Assembly (NCBI RefSeq): GCF_963678635.1
Contig: NC_087071.1
Coordinates: forward strand, 5,781,624-5,845,623
Source: Symsagittifera roscoffensis
Taxonomy: Eukaryota; Xenacoelomorpha; Acoela; Convolutidae
Length of the DNA stretch: 64,000 nucleotides
Direction of reading: 5' to 3'
A program made the translations under genes and the position numbers. The notes beneath the pieces are model-generated. The model worked only from the letters and a program-made list of their open reading frames with translations. It was not told where the DNA came from and did no database searches. Shown piece after piece: positions 1 through 11,700 of this stretch. Position 1 is the stretch's first letter. The number at the start of each line of letters is the position of its first letter.

Positions 1-462
1 CCATGGATAAATGGTCTTAACTTAACTGTAAGGTCCAACTAAGAACATAGAGTGGGAAAAGCGTAAATAATCGCAACGAAAAAGAAAAACATTTCCGGCT
101 TGCTTCTTTCTAAAACGTCTTCTTTCGAATTCCAAAGATATAATCTAAAAAAAAAGAAAAGAAGTTGACGCTTTTTGAAATTCAAGAACTGTTTATGGCT
201 GAACTTTTTTTGACGATGTTAACTCAATTTGAGAAGATTTGATTTTATATGTAAGAATTTTTTTCGATGTGTAATCTGTTATTTGAAAACCGTAAAGAAA
301 TTGTACTGTCGAAAGCACGAAAATATCACAAAAAATTCATCACGTTTTTCGTGAATTTTTCAATTTCACTGGTCAATGATGAAGCTTGCTTTTTTCAATT
401 GAAGGGATTGAACTGAACCTAAGATATCAAAAGACAAACCGCTTCCCAGAAACACATCAATA
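1..462. other. AT-rich stretch, no gene seen
   Basis: No coding frame or recognisable repeat was seen here. It lies just outside the left arm of the large inverted duplication; sequence similarity to the right arm stops at about position 463. Confidence 0.6.
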
Positions 463-969
463 GGAAATCAGTAGCAAATAAATATGGACAAAAGAACAAA
501 TGCTACCTATGATTGTACATAAGTATTGACAGTATGTTTTTCGAGAGAACAAAAACGAATTTTTAGCACTTCCGAGAAAAAAAAATATAAAAAAAATTCT
601 TTGGTTAAGCGAAATTCGAGGCACACAATTAAGTAAAATCAAACAGAACACAACTGGGAAAATAAACAACTAGACTTTCTGAGTCCAAATAGCCCCATGA
701 TGATAAAACGAAGACCAGAAACTCAGCCAAACTTGCCAAAAAACGGGCTACTTAAACTCTTTTTTTTCTGAAATTTATCAGCACTAAAACGAGACTAAAA
801 TTAGGATCATTTTTGACACAGGAACGGCTTTTATTTGCAACTATCGCTGCTTAATCCGTCTAAGTCGTGACGATCGTGACAAAATTGCACCTATCGGTTT
901 TAGATTGACAACTTGATGAAACACAAAAAATTTCAGAGAAAAAAACCTCTTAAAAAAGTATATGATTAC

Positions 970-1640
970 TCCAGCACAAGTATGTTTTACTTGACGTTAA
1001 TAATCTCTCCTCACCTACATATTATTTTTCAATGAATTTGAAAAACATCCAAATTTCTGATCCTTCCACAATTGTTTTAATCGTTTTTTTTGTTTAGTCG
1101 AGTTACTTGAGCCACCGCAGGTATGTTTTCCAAGGTTTATGTTAACAGAGTCATGAAAAATTATACACTATTGTTCTCCAAAAAAAACGAAAAGACTCAA
1201 TTCCACTTTCAACATGCAAAGCAAGTTTTCTGTTTTGTTCAGTTTTTTTTGCGTAATTACGTTCAAAAGCAAAAATATGTTCAAAACATTTTTTCTGCTT
1301 TTTGTGACAATGTTTAATTAGTCTTTAAATTTCAAATTAAACATTGGGGCATAGAAGAAGATTTTTTGAGAAAATAGAAAAAAAAACATTTAGTACTTTT
1401 ATCTAGGTGATAATCTATTTGAACTACAAACTACAGTCTGCCAATGTGAGTTTTCCATGATTTCAAAAGCCTCATATTAACTATAACTAGTGATAAAAAA
1501 TTTCTAAACAAATTTGAACCCACAAAAAATTGTTCACATCACAAAATTGGTCATCTAAAACTTTTTTTAAAGTCAATTTTTGCCAAAGGTATAACCTGCT
1601 TGCGCTAGTGCTTGTACGTTTTCTATGAACTTGACAGCCT
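970..1640 (-). repeat. Decaying copies of the ABCG exon 3' end
   Basis: Read on the minus strand, four segments resemble the last ~45 bases of the ABCG exon at 1736-1873, which run from GTTAA through GGAAAACATAC to the AG|GTTAG donor. They lie near 1596-1638 (best; it still reads an ALAQAG-like end followed by GTTAT), 1441-1480 (weak), 1103-1149 and 970-1002. Spacing is about 140-150 bp or roughly twice that. The right arm has the same set near 15744-15787, 15899-15944, 16206-16254 and 16379-16415, so the array predates the inverted duplication. They look like remnants of old tandem duplications of the exon end plus adjacent intron. Confidence 0.55.
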
Positions 1641-1735
1641 CTTACCTTCTCAAAAGGGACACAACTAACTAAAAAAGTGAATCTTTAAGAAACTGATCGT
1701 TTCATTTGGAGTGAACAATCCAGAACAATCCTAAC

Positions 1736-1873
1736 CTGCTTGTGCTAGAGCCTGTATGTTTTCCATAATATTAACAGCAGCTGATCCATCTAGACCTGAG
1801 AGTGGTTCGTCCATGAACAACAGAAGAGGACTCTTCAGAAGCTCCATCGCAATGCTCAAACGACGTCGCTGAC
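1736..1873 (-). CDS. ABCG transporter exon, inverted second copy (signature motif to D-loop)
   Basis: This 138-bp exon is the inverted counterpart of the + strand exon at 15493-15630. It encodes QRRRLSIAMELLKS followed by Walker B and the D-loop (LLLFMDEPLSGLDGS) and ends ALAQAG. It is flanked by a good polypyrimidine tract and CCAG acceptor (1874-1877) and a GTTAG donor (1731-1735), and keeps the phase 1 to phase 1 arrangement. I count six base differences from the right copy, all in synonymous positions, so both copies appear to have been under protein-level selection. Its 3' exons would lie left of the window. Its 5' exons would lie to the right, where I found none; a 200-N gap sits at 3704. 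Confidence 0.75.
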
Positions 1874-1999
1874 CTGGAAAAAAATATATTTAGTTATAAA
1901 CTAACCACTGAATACACATATCACATCTAAAATTTTTCAATAATCGGTTACAGTAGTGAGTTATATGTGATGGGTATAACTCATAGAGTAATTTCGGAT

Positions 2000-2074
2000 A
2001 GGGTACACCGTCTGCTCGTCACGCTATCTTATTTTCGGCCGGATAGATTCGTGCAACTTCTTAGTCTAATACCG
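2000..2074. repeat. SINE-like tail copy
   Basis: The segment shares a block (GGATAG..GTACACC.., then AGATTCGTGCAACTTCTTA and TCTAAT) with the tail of the tRNA-headed SINE at 62001-62125. A weaker relative is at about 44980-45050. No convincing pol III A and B boxes were seen directly upstream in this copy, so it is probably 5' truncated. It begins about 45 bp inside the inner edge of the left inverted arm. Confidence 0.45.
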
Positions 2075-3703
2075 ATCCTAATCTTACTCTTATACTATCT
2101 AGTCTCAGGTTGTTTAACTAGTCTCTGCTAGGCTCAATAGATCTAGAGTATACTGGTTTATTGCGGCTGCTGAAGTACTCGGGAGAGTTCAACTAATTTC
2201 TAAGTTAAATTCAAATCTCTCTGGTGCTGAAATTACAAGTAACTTCAGCACTTACAAATAAGTGGGTTGTTAGTTAGATGGATCATGATTGGTTAATATT
2301 AAATACTTTACATTGGTAAAATATCTAATTTATCCAATCATAAAATGTAGTTTAGATCAGGTTCCACCCATCCGGGTTTTACAGAGTTTTTTAGAATAGT
2401 TCTTCTGTAATTCGAAGGATGGATGATGGACGTTGGTATTTGGCGAACATCATAATTTTCTTCCGTTTCCTCTTTGTTAGAGAAGTTCCAGGAAGCTGGA
2501 GTTAGGGACATAAGACGTTGTGTCTTCTAGTGACAACGACTAAGTCTCTGCAACAAACTCAATTCTGATTTCAGAATGGTTGGCTATGTCAGGTTTTTCT
2601 GTTCTTCGTGGAGAACTTCTTTTGTGTCTGATCTAGTTTGGGAATGGCGTGGAGATTGTGCGTGGAGGGGATGCCTGGTTACTCGGATCTGTACGTATAC
2701 TTGAACATCGAGGTGGTCATTGGTCTAATTCAATGAAGTCCTTTTCTGCGAAGTCAAGTCGTACTCTAAATCCTTTGAGTTGTGATTGTGAGCGGCATAT
2801 CGATTGTAGTTGGTCATTCTCTCTCGAGTGTAGTGGGGTCGTTTTGTCTTTTGATGTTCGTCCTTGGTGTTGTATTCTGATCTATGTATTGCATAATGTA
2901 ATTTACATTTTATAAAACTTTTATTAGTTTAATATTTTTTAATTATGATTTTAGTTAGTTGTTTTCACAAAAGCTTTTTGTTTTAGTTTGGTTATTTTGA
3001 AGAGTTACTCACCCTTGAGTAGCTCTTATTAAAAATAGGAGTGTGGTCACAAAGCGTGGATGTAGCGCGGTGGGTTAGGCCGGCTATAGAGCATGCTCAG
3101 GACGTCCTTCCTGGTGGGTTAGGCCAGGAGTGGGAGTATGATTTCATGCGGTTTTTGTGAGGGGTCCTGTTTTGTGACAACGTTTTATGTTGGGTTTGTT
3201 GTGGTTTTTCTTATGTCTTGTTGGTTATGTCCTTTTTTCAAAAAGCAAATTGTTCGTGGTATGGGTTTGTCTTTCGACTTTTTTGTGTTTTATTATTTCT
3301 TTCTGAGACTTTATAATAGTCTTCAAAAGAATAAATTATCCAGTTTTAAACTGGGTTAATCCGGTTTGGGTACCGTTGGTTTCCTTTTCTTAGTCATGCT
3401 GTTATTCTATGATTTGTGGTATTTAGTAAGCTGCGTTGGTTAGTTTTGTTTAGTATATGATTCCTTTCCAACCGGGTTAAAGGAAAGTTTGAAACATGTT
3501 ATCTTGTGTTAGAGTTGTTGAGTGTGAAAACTTGAAACTGAAATTCATTATTTTAAACAATTCTGCGTGGGCGAGCTGTGCGAGTGTGGATAGAATTTCT
3601 GTGCGAATGAATGAAAATATCAAAAGGTTAGTACTGCATTTGCATTTTATCAATTTACTACATAGAATTTGGAAATTTACTGCTAGTTATGGGGGAATTT
3701 TAA
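2075..3703. other. No gene seen; T/G-biased + strand
   Basis: From about 2440 to 3480 the + strand is strongly T/G-rich and a little less AT-rich than its surroundings. It contains a repeated GGTGGGTTAGGCC at about 3068 and 3113 in a tRNA-like setting. No frame resembles a known family on either strand. Such strand asymmetry can mark a decayed transposon. The minus-strand ABCG copy should have had 5' exons in this direction, but I could not identify them. Confidence 0.4.
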
Positions 3704-3903
3704 NNNNNNNNNNNNNNNNNNNNNNNNNNNNNNNNNNNNNNNNNNNNNNNNNNNNNNNNNNNNNNNNNNNNNNNNNNNNNNNNNNNNNNNNNNNNNNNNN
3801 NNNNNNNNNNNNNNNNNNNNNNNNNNNNNNNNNNNNNNNNNNNNNNNNNNNNNNNNNNNNNNNNNNNNNNNNNNNNNNNNNNNNNNNNNNNNNNNNNNNN
3901 NNN
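3704..3903. other. Assembly gap (200 N)
   Basis: Exactly 200 N characters, probably a scaffold gap of arbitrary declared size. It abuts a G-rich minisatellite, which is a likely reason the assembly failed here. Open frames crossing it are meaningless. Confidence 0.98.
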
Positions 3904-3942
3904 AAAGACATGGCAAGTCTCAACGTCATCCCCTCGCCCCCT

Positions 3943-4215
3943 CAAGACTTCTCCCTCCCCCTCAGCTGGGGGGAAGAAGCTGTGGGGGGGTTGGATAAAT
4001 AAATTTCGGGTAAACTGGAGGAGGGTAAATGGAGGACTGGTAAACTGGGGGGAGGGTGGGGGAGTAAGCGGTGGGGGGAGGGTGGGGAGTAAGCGGTGGT
4101 GGGAGGTTGGGGAGTAAGCGGTGGGGAGGGGGGTAGTAAACTGTTGGGGGTAGTAAACTGGGGGCTTAACTGGGGGGGGGCGGTAAGCGGTAAGCGGTAA
4201 ACTGGGGGGGTGGGG
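3943..4215. repeat. G-rich minisatellite
   Basis: Degenerate tandem units of about 25-30 bp built from GGGAGTAAGCGG, GGTAAACTGG and runs of five to nine G (for example around 4050-4130). Several G runs lie within short distances, so the + strand could form G-quadruplexes. The proline/serine-rich antisense frame through it is an artefact of the repeat. Confidence 0.85.
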
Positions 4216-4499
4216 GCGGTAAAAAACAACTGGGTTAAAAAAACTTACAATTATTGTCCATGGAACTCCGGCGGGGGAAGCTATGAAAATCTAATTCAAA
4301 CCCCTGAAAATTTAGTTTCATTGGGGTTTTGGTTAAAAAAACAGTGAAATGAAGTGTTAGTTAAACTGCGATGAATTAAAAAAAGTAGAGACAGGAAAAA
4401 TACAAATTTTATTCTGAAATGTAACATTTTATGAAACGTAATTCGTAGCAACTGCACTAAACAGAAAATGAGATAATTTTGAACAAAACTGTAAATTTC

Positions 4500-4740
4500 A
4501 AGAGTAACCCTTCCAAAAATTCATTATAATTGATTATAGTCGATTAAAAATAGACTATTTCGCCTCGAAAACAAGTTTCATTTTCTTTCAAAAATAATCG
4601 GTTTTATTCGGATTTTATTGATTAGAAAAATAGTTTCATTATAATCCCTTTTTAATCGATTATAATTGATTATTATCGAAATTTATTGAGACAGACCACG
4701 AAAATTCAATATAATCGATTATTATCCATGTAACTCTGGT
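4500..4740. repeat. Cluster of TTATAATCGATTATAAT-like palindromes
   Basis: Repeated short near-palindromes around ATTATAATCGATTATAAT, for example near 4525-4560, 4650-4680 and 4710-4730. The same motif family recurs at about 31660-31730, 37665-37745, 41860-42020, 42420-42540, 58245-58450 and 58975-59000. A short direct repeat of the CCATG.AACTC.GG type occurs at about 4258 and 4727, on either side of this cluster. Confidence 0.6.
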
Positions 4741-5016
4741 GCGGGTAGTGATGTAAAATTATCGGAAAAAAAAACAATTTTATTGGCATTTTATTGCTAA
4801 ATCGTCAGACACACGACTAAATCAGTCAACAATTTTTTTTAAAAACAGGTCTAAAATTTTGACTGTAACAGTCTTTTGGTATTCAAAAAAACCAATCATT
4901 GTAAGCAACTGTTCCGAAAAAAAAAGAATTTAAATCTTAATTTTCCTCCAATACGATTTATTTCTTCACTTGATCCTAGCAAAATTGGAAAAGATGTCGG
5001 GTTTCAAATTTTCCCT

Positions 5017-5147
5017 GCAAAGCTCGGATAATCGAATTACTAGGCTGCATCTTTGAGAGAAGTCAAGTAAAAAAAAGAAATTCACAGCAAAGCTCGGATA
5101 ATCGAATTACTAGGCTGCATCTTTGAGAGAAGTCAAGTAAAAAAAAA
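5017..5147. repeat. Tandem duplication, 70-bp period
   Basis: Two nearly identical adjacent units begin GCAAAGCTCGGATAATCG at 5017 and again at 5087. Each ends in a run of A after AAGTCAAGT. The two units differ almost only in the length of the A tract, which indicates a recent duplication. Confidence 0.93.
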
Positions 5148-5479
5148 GTCTAAACACTTCAATAGCTCTCCTGTTGCTATAAAACTTTGAAGTTTTGGTG
5201 ATTAAATCAATCATAAGTTCTCCTCAGCAACTATTAGCCCTCTTAGAGAAAAAAATTGAGAACTGAGTGATTTCTCATGAAAATACCCAGCAGCAGCTAA
5301 ACTTGTTTTTTTTAAATTCCCTATTAGAAGATTCTCATAACTTCGAGAATTTTTTGGGTTGTTGTTTTTAGAAAAAATAGTTAAAAAAGTTCAAGCTCAA
5401 GTTTTTTTTGCCGTTCGCCCTTTGATATCTTTTAAATTTCATTTCACTACCATTGTTAAAATGAAGAAAAGCAAAAGAC

Positions 5480-7280
5480 TCAGATGAAAGAGCGAGAAGT
5501 ACATCTGATAGCGGGGTTGAGAGAAATGATGACAGAAGTTGATTTCACGAAAACCTGCGCGAATTGGAGACACGCTCTCTCTTTTCTGAGTTTTTTATTA
5601 GACCAAACGTCGTCAGTGGCATTAATAACTCGCATATAATTATTCAAGGTATCTACTGATTCTAGATTGACACCTCTGCTAGATGCACTGATTGGCATTC
5701 AATGAAATAAAATCGTTCAAAATGCATCAAGAGAAACCTAGAGAACTGGAGCCTTCTTCAAAACTGGAAGAAATAAAAAAGATTTTCCAACAGAATTTCA
5801 GGCTAACGTAGTAGTCGACAGGCATTTTAACAAAAACCAGAGAGGTGGTGTGGCCATGACAGAAGGAAAATGTTTAGGTTGTGTGGCCATGATGGGAGGA
5901 AAAAGTATTGTCAGAGAGGCATTCAAATATTTACTTAGCGTAATTTTACGAGATTTTGCGAACAGGCTGCTGCAGTGCCTGGATTCAAAATCACGGACGA
6001 GCTTAAGAGAGGTTGCAAGTACACAAGTCAAGCAAGGTCTATCGATGAAGGAAGATGTGACTAGAATTTCCGTTCCAAGACCAACTAGCAGGATGGGGCT
6101 GGTATGAGGGTTCTCGGATGAGTATCCAAAAACAAGCCTGATGGTAGTGTGGGATATAAAAAAAAAGTGCCGAATCCTTAATGCTGATAAAAAAAACTGC
6201 GAGCCTCTAAAGTTTGGAGACGGTAATCAAATTTTTTGATGGAAATTGAATGGCCTAAACGCCAAAGAAAACTTGACAGCGGTTGAGTCAAGGAGCCATC
6301 AAGAGAATCAGGTGTTGATTTGTTCGGATGGGGGCTCGGAGACTGTTGATTGCCTAGATAAAATCTGTGGTTTTAAAACTCATGTATGTGAAAGCCTGGA
6401 TTGTAACGAAACAACACAACCACTCGATGATATTCTTTTGAAACTTGACGACGAAAAGAAAAATTGAATTGGAACTAATCGCCGAATGCCACGGAAAATT
6501 GGAGGTAAATCAAGTGACGACACTAGATTTCTACAGCAAGTTTGGTTTTTCAACTTTTGAATTTAGAGCAAAGTAAAGAGTTGATAACTGGCACCAGGTA
6601 AGATGCTTACCTGGTTCTTAAACTGTTTAAAATTATACAGGAAAAAGGAGTATATCGGACAAAGAAGTATATCGCGCGTTCGTTAAAGAGGATGCGAGGA
6701 TTGCCCTTTGTGGCTGTGAATGCGAAAAGCCAATGCATCTTCAACTCTACTCAGTGCCATATTGTGTTAGGTCCGGAAAGATGTCGAACTGATCTTCCCA
6801 TTTATTTTTGAAGATAGTTTCCGCTATTGGGGAAAAAGTTAGAGTGAGCATAAATCAAAACTTGAATAAGTACTAGGAAAAATTATGCAAGTAGGAAGTG
6901 TAGACTTTAGCGATTTTAAAGAAAGAAGTTCAAAGGCACGGGTTATAAATTAGTTGACAAGTAATTTGAAATCCAAAATAATGATGGAAGTGGAGCCACA
7001 GCTGAAAAGGGTCAGATCAGAAGTTTGCCGTTGGAGAAACATCTTGTTGAATCATGATGAATGGCAGTGCGTGAAATACTATGTCTTTGGACTGGGGCTT
7101 AGCAGAGCTGCTCTCCTTGAACCTGTGGGATTCATCACAACCCATAACGGTCATAATTAGGATGGCTCTTCAATGGCTGAAAGTTCATGCCATCAAAAAC
7201 AATAGACGTTCACAAAAATTAAATGAAGCAACTGGACATCTCACTTTTTCGGAACATGCTATATTTTGAACCTTGCGATG
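5480..7280. pseudogene. Coding-like remnant, family not recognised
   Basis: This block is richer in G+C than its surroundings and carries several short open stretches on the + strand. They lie at 5850-6107 (containing REAFKYLLSVILRDFANRLL), 6246-6467 (acidic, with cysteines), roughly 6640-6790 (DKEVYRAFVKEDARIALCG, ending at a stop) and 6954-7160 (HDEWQCVKYYVFGLGLSRAA). They lie in different frames with stops between them, and I see no clear splice arrangement. A decayed transposon gene or a pseudogene is most likely; a spliced gene with small exons is possible. I assign no function. Confidence 0.3.
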
Positions 7281-8136
7281 GAGGTAATGAAGATTTCGAC
7301 AAGGAGAAGAATTTTTTTTGTTTCGAGAAATAGTTGTTCCCATAATAATATACTTATAACCTATCTGACACAAATTTATTCATAGAAAGCATCACAATCT
7401 CAAGAGAAGCTTCTTTAATTGTTGTGACAGTTTGAGCTTCTGTTTTCTGGTTATTATGAGTAGAAGAACGTAGTTAAGTTTCAGGAAAGTGAAAAATCTT
7501 GAAACGTCTAATAACTACAGAAAGTGCATTCATACGTATAAATGCGTTTTTTTATTCCTTCTTACGTCTACGTGCACCTTTTGAGATTCATTGCTGAAAA
7601 GCAGGAAAAATCTGGCTATCCAAGAACACAAACAAAAAAATGGCGTGAAGTAACGCAATTGTTTTCTACTTAGAAAAGTGGAAATATTTTTAAGGTTTTT
7701 AAAAACCTAAAACTCCCTTTTTTTCAAATTGGGTTAATTTTATCAAAAGCGACAATCATAAATGATTTTAGAAGTTAAAGAACATTAAGGCCATATTTGT
7801 TTTGATCGAAACTCCAAGATTGAAAAATTTGAAAATTAACTGTTTTTTTTCTGTTTCTGTGCTATCATTTACTCTTTCCGAACTATCTGTTTAAAATATT
7901 TTGAAACTTCGTTTTAAGTTTGGCATCAAACCAAATTTCAAAAAAGTTATCATTTTTTCCAAGAGTCTATTCTGAACACAACGTTTAAGAAGAAGATCTT
8001 AAAAAACTTGTATAAGTAGTTAGTTGGATATCAATTTCATTGAATACTCTCAAATGATGCTCTAACTATAAACAGCCAATTTTTACGCTGATTATTGGGA
8101 ATGATAGTTACTAATTTTGATTGTCGGCTAGTAGTG
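7281..8136. other. AT-rich spacer
   Basis: No coding frame or repeat was recognised. It lies downstream of the - strand gene at 8137-8700. If that gene is spliced after its donor-like site near 8239, a 3' exon could lie here, but none was identified. Confidence 0.45.
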
Positions 8137-8700
8137 CTAAATCAATTCTTTTTCTAAAGATAAAATGAGACAAGCGAGAAAAATAAGCGAATATCCGAAC
8201 GGGTCGCATATGGAAACAATAAAGCGACATAAACAAACCTTCAAAAAATTTTCCTCAGCCTCATCCGCAGTTTGTGGAGCCAATGATGTCTCAATGGCAG
8301 CTTCAGCCAAAAATTCTTTGACTAAACTCTGGCAATTGTTTGTCATTAGATCGTATTTCTTCGCTTCTTTGTTTTTGGCCGCGCAAAACCTCTCGACAAA
8401 ATCGTTTGCCGGTATTTGATGATAGTCTTTCTCTGCTTGTAGCGCAACTTTTTCAAAGCCAGGTGCGGATTCCCACTGTTTTTGCTTGCGTTTTGTCCAT
8501 GGAGAATTACGCACTTGAAGTATCTGAGATTCGTCCGGAACTCCTTCAAGGACTTGCTCACCATCTAGTTCACCGTTGTCATAATATTGAACAAGCAAAC
8601 CCCAGTGTTTAGTGAAGTTTGCGGGTAAAGAAAGGCTGTTTTCGGGGTTACGATGCAAAGTGAATAATTTCACTTGAATTGTTTCAATTTCAGCCGCCAT
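8137..8700 (-). CDS. LRAT/PPPDE-like permuted papain-fold protein
   Basis: An uninterrupted 187-codon frame starts at an ATG followed by G (ATGGCGGCTGAA). Near residues 32-38 it has KHWGLLV, matching the His strand of LRAT/PLAAT and PPPDE permuted papain folds. Near residues 118-130 it has YDLMTNNCQSLVKEFL, matching their Asn-Cys nucleophile helix. His before Cys is the permuted order of these families, whose members are thiol hydrolases or acyltransferases. The last ~25 residues are hydrophobic (FGYSLIFLACLILSL) and could be a tail anchor, as in PLAAT proteins. However, an AAG|GTTTGT donor-like site after EENFLK (about 8239) means this tail could instead be read-through into an intron. The substrate cannot be told. 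The length suits the family. No operon-like partner is nearby. Confidence 0.65.
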   Translation of the reverse strand: MAAEIETIQVKLFTLHRNPENSLSLPANFTKHWGLLVQYYDNGELDGEQVLEGVPDESQILQVRNSPWTKRKQKQWESAPGFEKVALQAEKDYHQIPANDFVERFCAAKNKEAKKYDLMTNNCQSLVKEFLAEAAIETSLAPQTADEAEENFLKVCLCRFIVSICDPFGYSLIFLACLILSLEKELI

Positions 8701-11700
8701 AGAAAAATTTTCTATAGTCTAAGCTTAGTCTAATTTTCTCAGCGTCGAAGTAATAAAATCTGTCATGAAAAAAGCTCAATTTTGAAAGCTAGTTAATTTT
8801 TGGCAAGCTCGTCGTTGATTTTTGTAACTGGTCAATCATTTGATAGAAACAAATTAATGGTTAGGCGATATTAACGCTAACAAAAAAAATCTAAAAAATA
8901 TATGTAAAACGTTTTTCAGGTGGTTCTGTTTTTGATTACCATAACGCAAAAAATTAAAGCTGATTTTTTGACTGTTTTTAAACTAAAAATACTTATGATT
9001 CAAATGTATGGCGCCTATGAATTTTTTGGCAGTTTAATGGCCCAACTCTCTGCTTTTGAATTTTGATCGTGCGTGCTTGCTTGGACGTGCGATCTGGTAA
9101 AATATTTTAGAATGGCAACTTTTCTTTTTTGACTTTTCTAAACTGATGAAACAGTATAGTTTGCAGAGTTATTTTGAGCCTTACCTTTTTGTTCAGTTTG
9201 AGTTTACCTTTCAACAACTGCCTACGTGACTATCAAAAAGCTTTCTGATTGTCTGAATGAAGAATTTTGAGCTTTTTAAACGTGATTTTTTATGAGCTTT
9301 TTGGACTAGTTTTAGCATCCAAAGTATAAAAAGGCCAAAGTAGTAATTGGACAATTAAAAAACCAGCCACTAACAATACGTATCCTTTCTGGATTAGTAA
9401 TCAAATATGAATGGAACGGCTAGAAAAAAACATGCAAACACCTTAGATTTGGTTTGACGTAAACGACTTAGATTTTAGGCTTTCAAAGTTTCTTCGTTAA
9501 TTTCGGTTGGTTTTAAATTCCGCTGGCTTTTTATGATCTCTTATTTGTCTGCCCTTTTAAAAAACATGACGACATGTATAAGGGCGGAGCCGGAAAGCTC
9601 CGACTGACACTTCACTGGCTTCGAATAGTTTTTGGTACATAGAATATTGACAATCTATGAAGCTTTGGCTGATAAAATCAAATTTTAATTGATAAAAAAT
9701 GCGCCTTCTAAGGAATTACTCAAAGATTTTAGCTTGCCTCCGATTTAGCATGACCAATTGGCGCAATTTTGTTGCGCATGATACTTCGGGTAGTCACGTA
9801 TCAGCTCGGAAAAATAATATGAATTTTGTTAAGCAGGATAGTTTGAGTGTTTAGGAGCTCAGGTTGTCTGAATGATACCAATGTGTGCCTTTACCACAAT
9901 CAACCTCAATTTTATATTTCTGCAAAATGTTTCATATAAGTTTTTTGCATGAAATAAATATCCCATGCAAAAACCGAAAGAAAACTTGTTATAATTAATT
10001 TAATTTATTGAAGGTTTGTATATCTTAGCATTTTAACCTATAATTGACAGGCAGTAAAAATAAAAGTTACCATATCATCCGCTGCAAAACAGAAAAAAAT
10101 GTGTAGTCAAAACCCGATTACAAAAGTTTACTGATTTATATTTTTTTGCTTTTGCTTCAATTAAATCTTAAACTTTACCTCTTTTTTAACTAATCATCAT
10201 CAAAACTCACTACAACTTTTTTCTACTACTTTTTTTAAATGAAAACTACAAATCAGATACAGATTTATTACAAATTAAGCACAATTTATTTACAGAGTAT
10301 ATGGAGATTATGCGTTTCATATAACCTGTCTTCAATCTGTATCATTAAACAGGATGTTTTTTTAAAGATAATCTGCATAAAATCTGTAACTAAACAGATT
10401 TTGTACCGACTCTTTACAGCCATTTTACAGATCTTAAACTAGTTTTTTTTAAAAGGCGCCAACCCGAGTAAAGCGACAAAAAATCAATGCATATGTTTTT
10501 CATTTCATTTTTCGCTTAAATTTGTAAATCAGTTACATGCAAAAAGTCATGCAACTCTATAATAAGGGTTTTTTTAACGATTTATGTCTACTGTTTTTAC
10601 AAAAAAGAAAATCATTGGTTAATTTTTTATATATCATTTCAAAAATCTTGGCATTAATGTACTTTTCTTACCGGGAAAACCTTTAGATTGAAAACTCGGC
10701 GGAGGGGGATCTTTGAAACTTATTGTTTGTGAGAAAACAACTCTCCTCAAATGAAATTACTTACGTCATACACTGGGACGGATTTTTTCTGGAGTAAAAA
10801 TTTGTATTTGAGAATGAACGCAATTCTGAAAGTCATTTTTTGGGCGTGAAGCTGGCCTTATTACAACCCCTGTAGTTTCATGAAAATATGAAAAACATTT
10901 AAAAAGAGAGAAAATGTACAGATCATAAACAGATATAAACACATTCACATTTTTTTGTACAGAAGATCTGATTTGATACACATTATAATCAAATTATTTA
11001 AAACCCGGTTTGACCTAAACTTCTTGTCGTACATTTTCCATTTAATAGAAAATTCTTGTCATACATTTTCAAACGTTCAGAAAATTATATGATTTTTTTA
11101 TGATAAACAATTTTACATATATGAAAGTTGTTCGATAGGTGAGGTGTTTTTCTATAAACCAAAGAGTTGATTTTTTGTTTCTAACACTATGTTCTGAAAA
11201 ATTTTTGGTTGTGTTTGTAAGCGAACACAAGTGACAAAGACCTTGGTTTACTCAAAGCACCAAAGATTGGACTGTCTGGCAATTACAATGCATAGAAAAC
11301 AACCTGAATTGTCTTAAAGCTGTTTTTCCCAAAAATGATATTACAAAAGTAACAAACTTTCAATTTTTGGCAAAATGTTTCAACGATGAATAATTCTTAA
11401 TTTTGAATTTTTAAAAATCAGACATTGATCATGGCATAAATAAACACGCCATACAAAACAAAATAAGAAACTTCAGCGATCTGGAAAAAAATCAATTTAG
11501 AAGGAAAAAAGCCAACACTATCGTATCCAGGACTACGTTATGCACACAAAAAGTTAAATTTTGCATGCAAAACTTTTATTTGGAAAATGTTTGTTGCTCA
11601 TAAATTTCCATTTGCGGTTGAAAAAAAAAACAAAAAAAAACATGGGGCAACTTTTCATAATTACGTGGAAAATTCTTTGTATCGCCTTCAAAAATATGCC

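Larger units (their letters stand above)
463..1955. repeat. Left arm of ~1.5 kb inverted duplication
   Basis: The reverse complement of this segment matches 15415-16906 along its whole length, with small indels. Examples are the block around 1103-1149 against 16206-16254, the block at 463-510 against 16859-16906, and the ABCG exon at 1736-1873 against 15493-15630. Similarity stops abruptly at both ends: outside 463/16906 and inside 1955/15415 the flanks are unrelated. The arm carries an ABCG exon and several decayed copies of that exon's 3' end. It could be a true palindromic segmental duplication, or two haplotypes joined wrongly during assembly. Confidence 0.9.

Noticed and set aside
2160-2240. 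Another tRNA-like sequence (AGTACTCGGGAGAGTTC ... AAATTCAAATC)
   Set aside because: The B box is weak and no stems form; I could not support it.
3496-4002. 168-codon frame across the N gap
   Set aside because: Most of it is translated N; it has no meaning as a gene.
3942-4229. 95-codon proline-rich - strand frame
   Set aside because: It is the antisense reading of the G-rich minisatellite.
9583-9612. GGAGCCGGAAAG, which in one frame reads G-A-G-K and could be taken for the missing Walker A exon
   Set aside because: The surrounding frame has no ABCG-like residues before or after, no suitable splice sites in phase, and lacks the conserved S/T after Lys.
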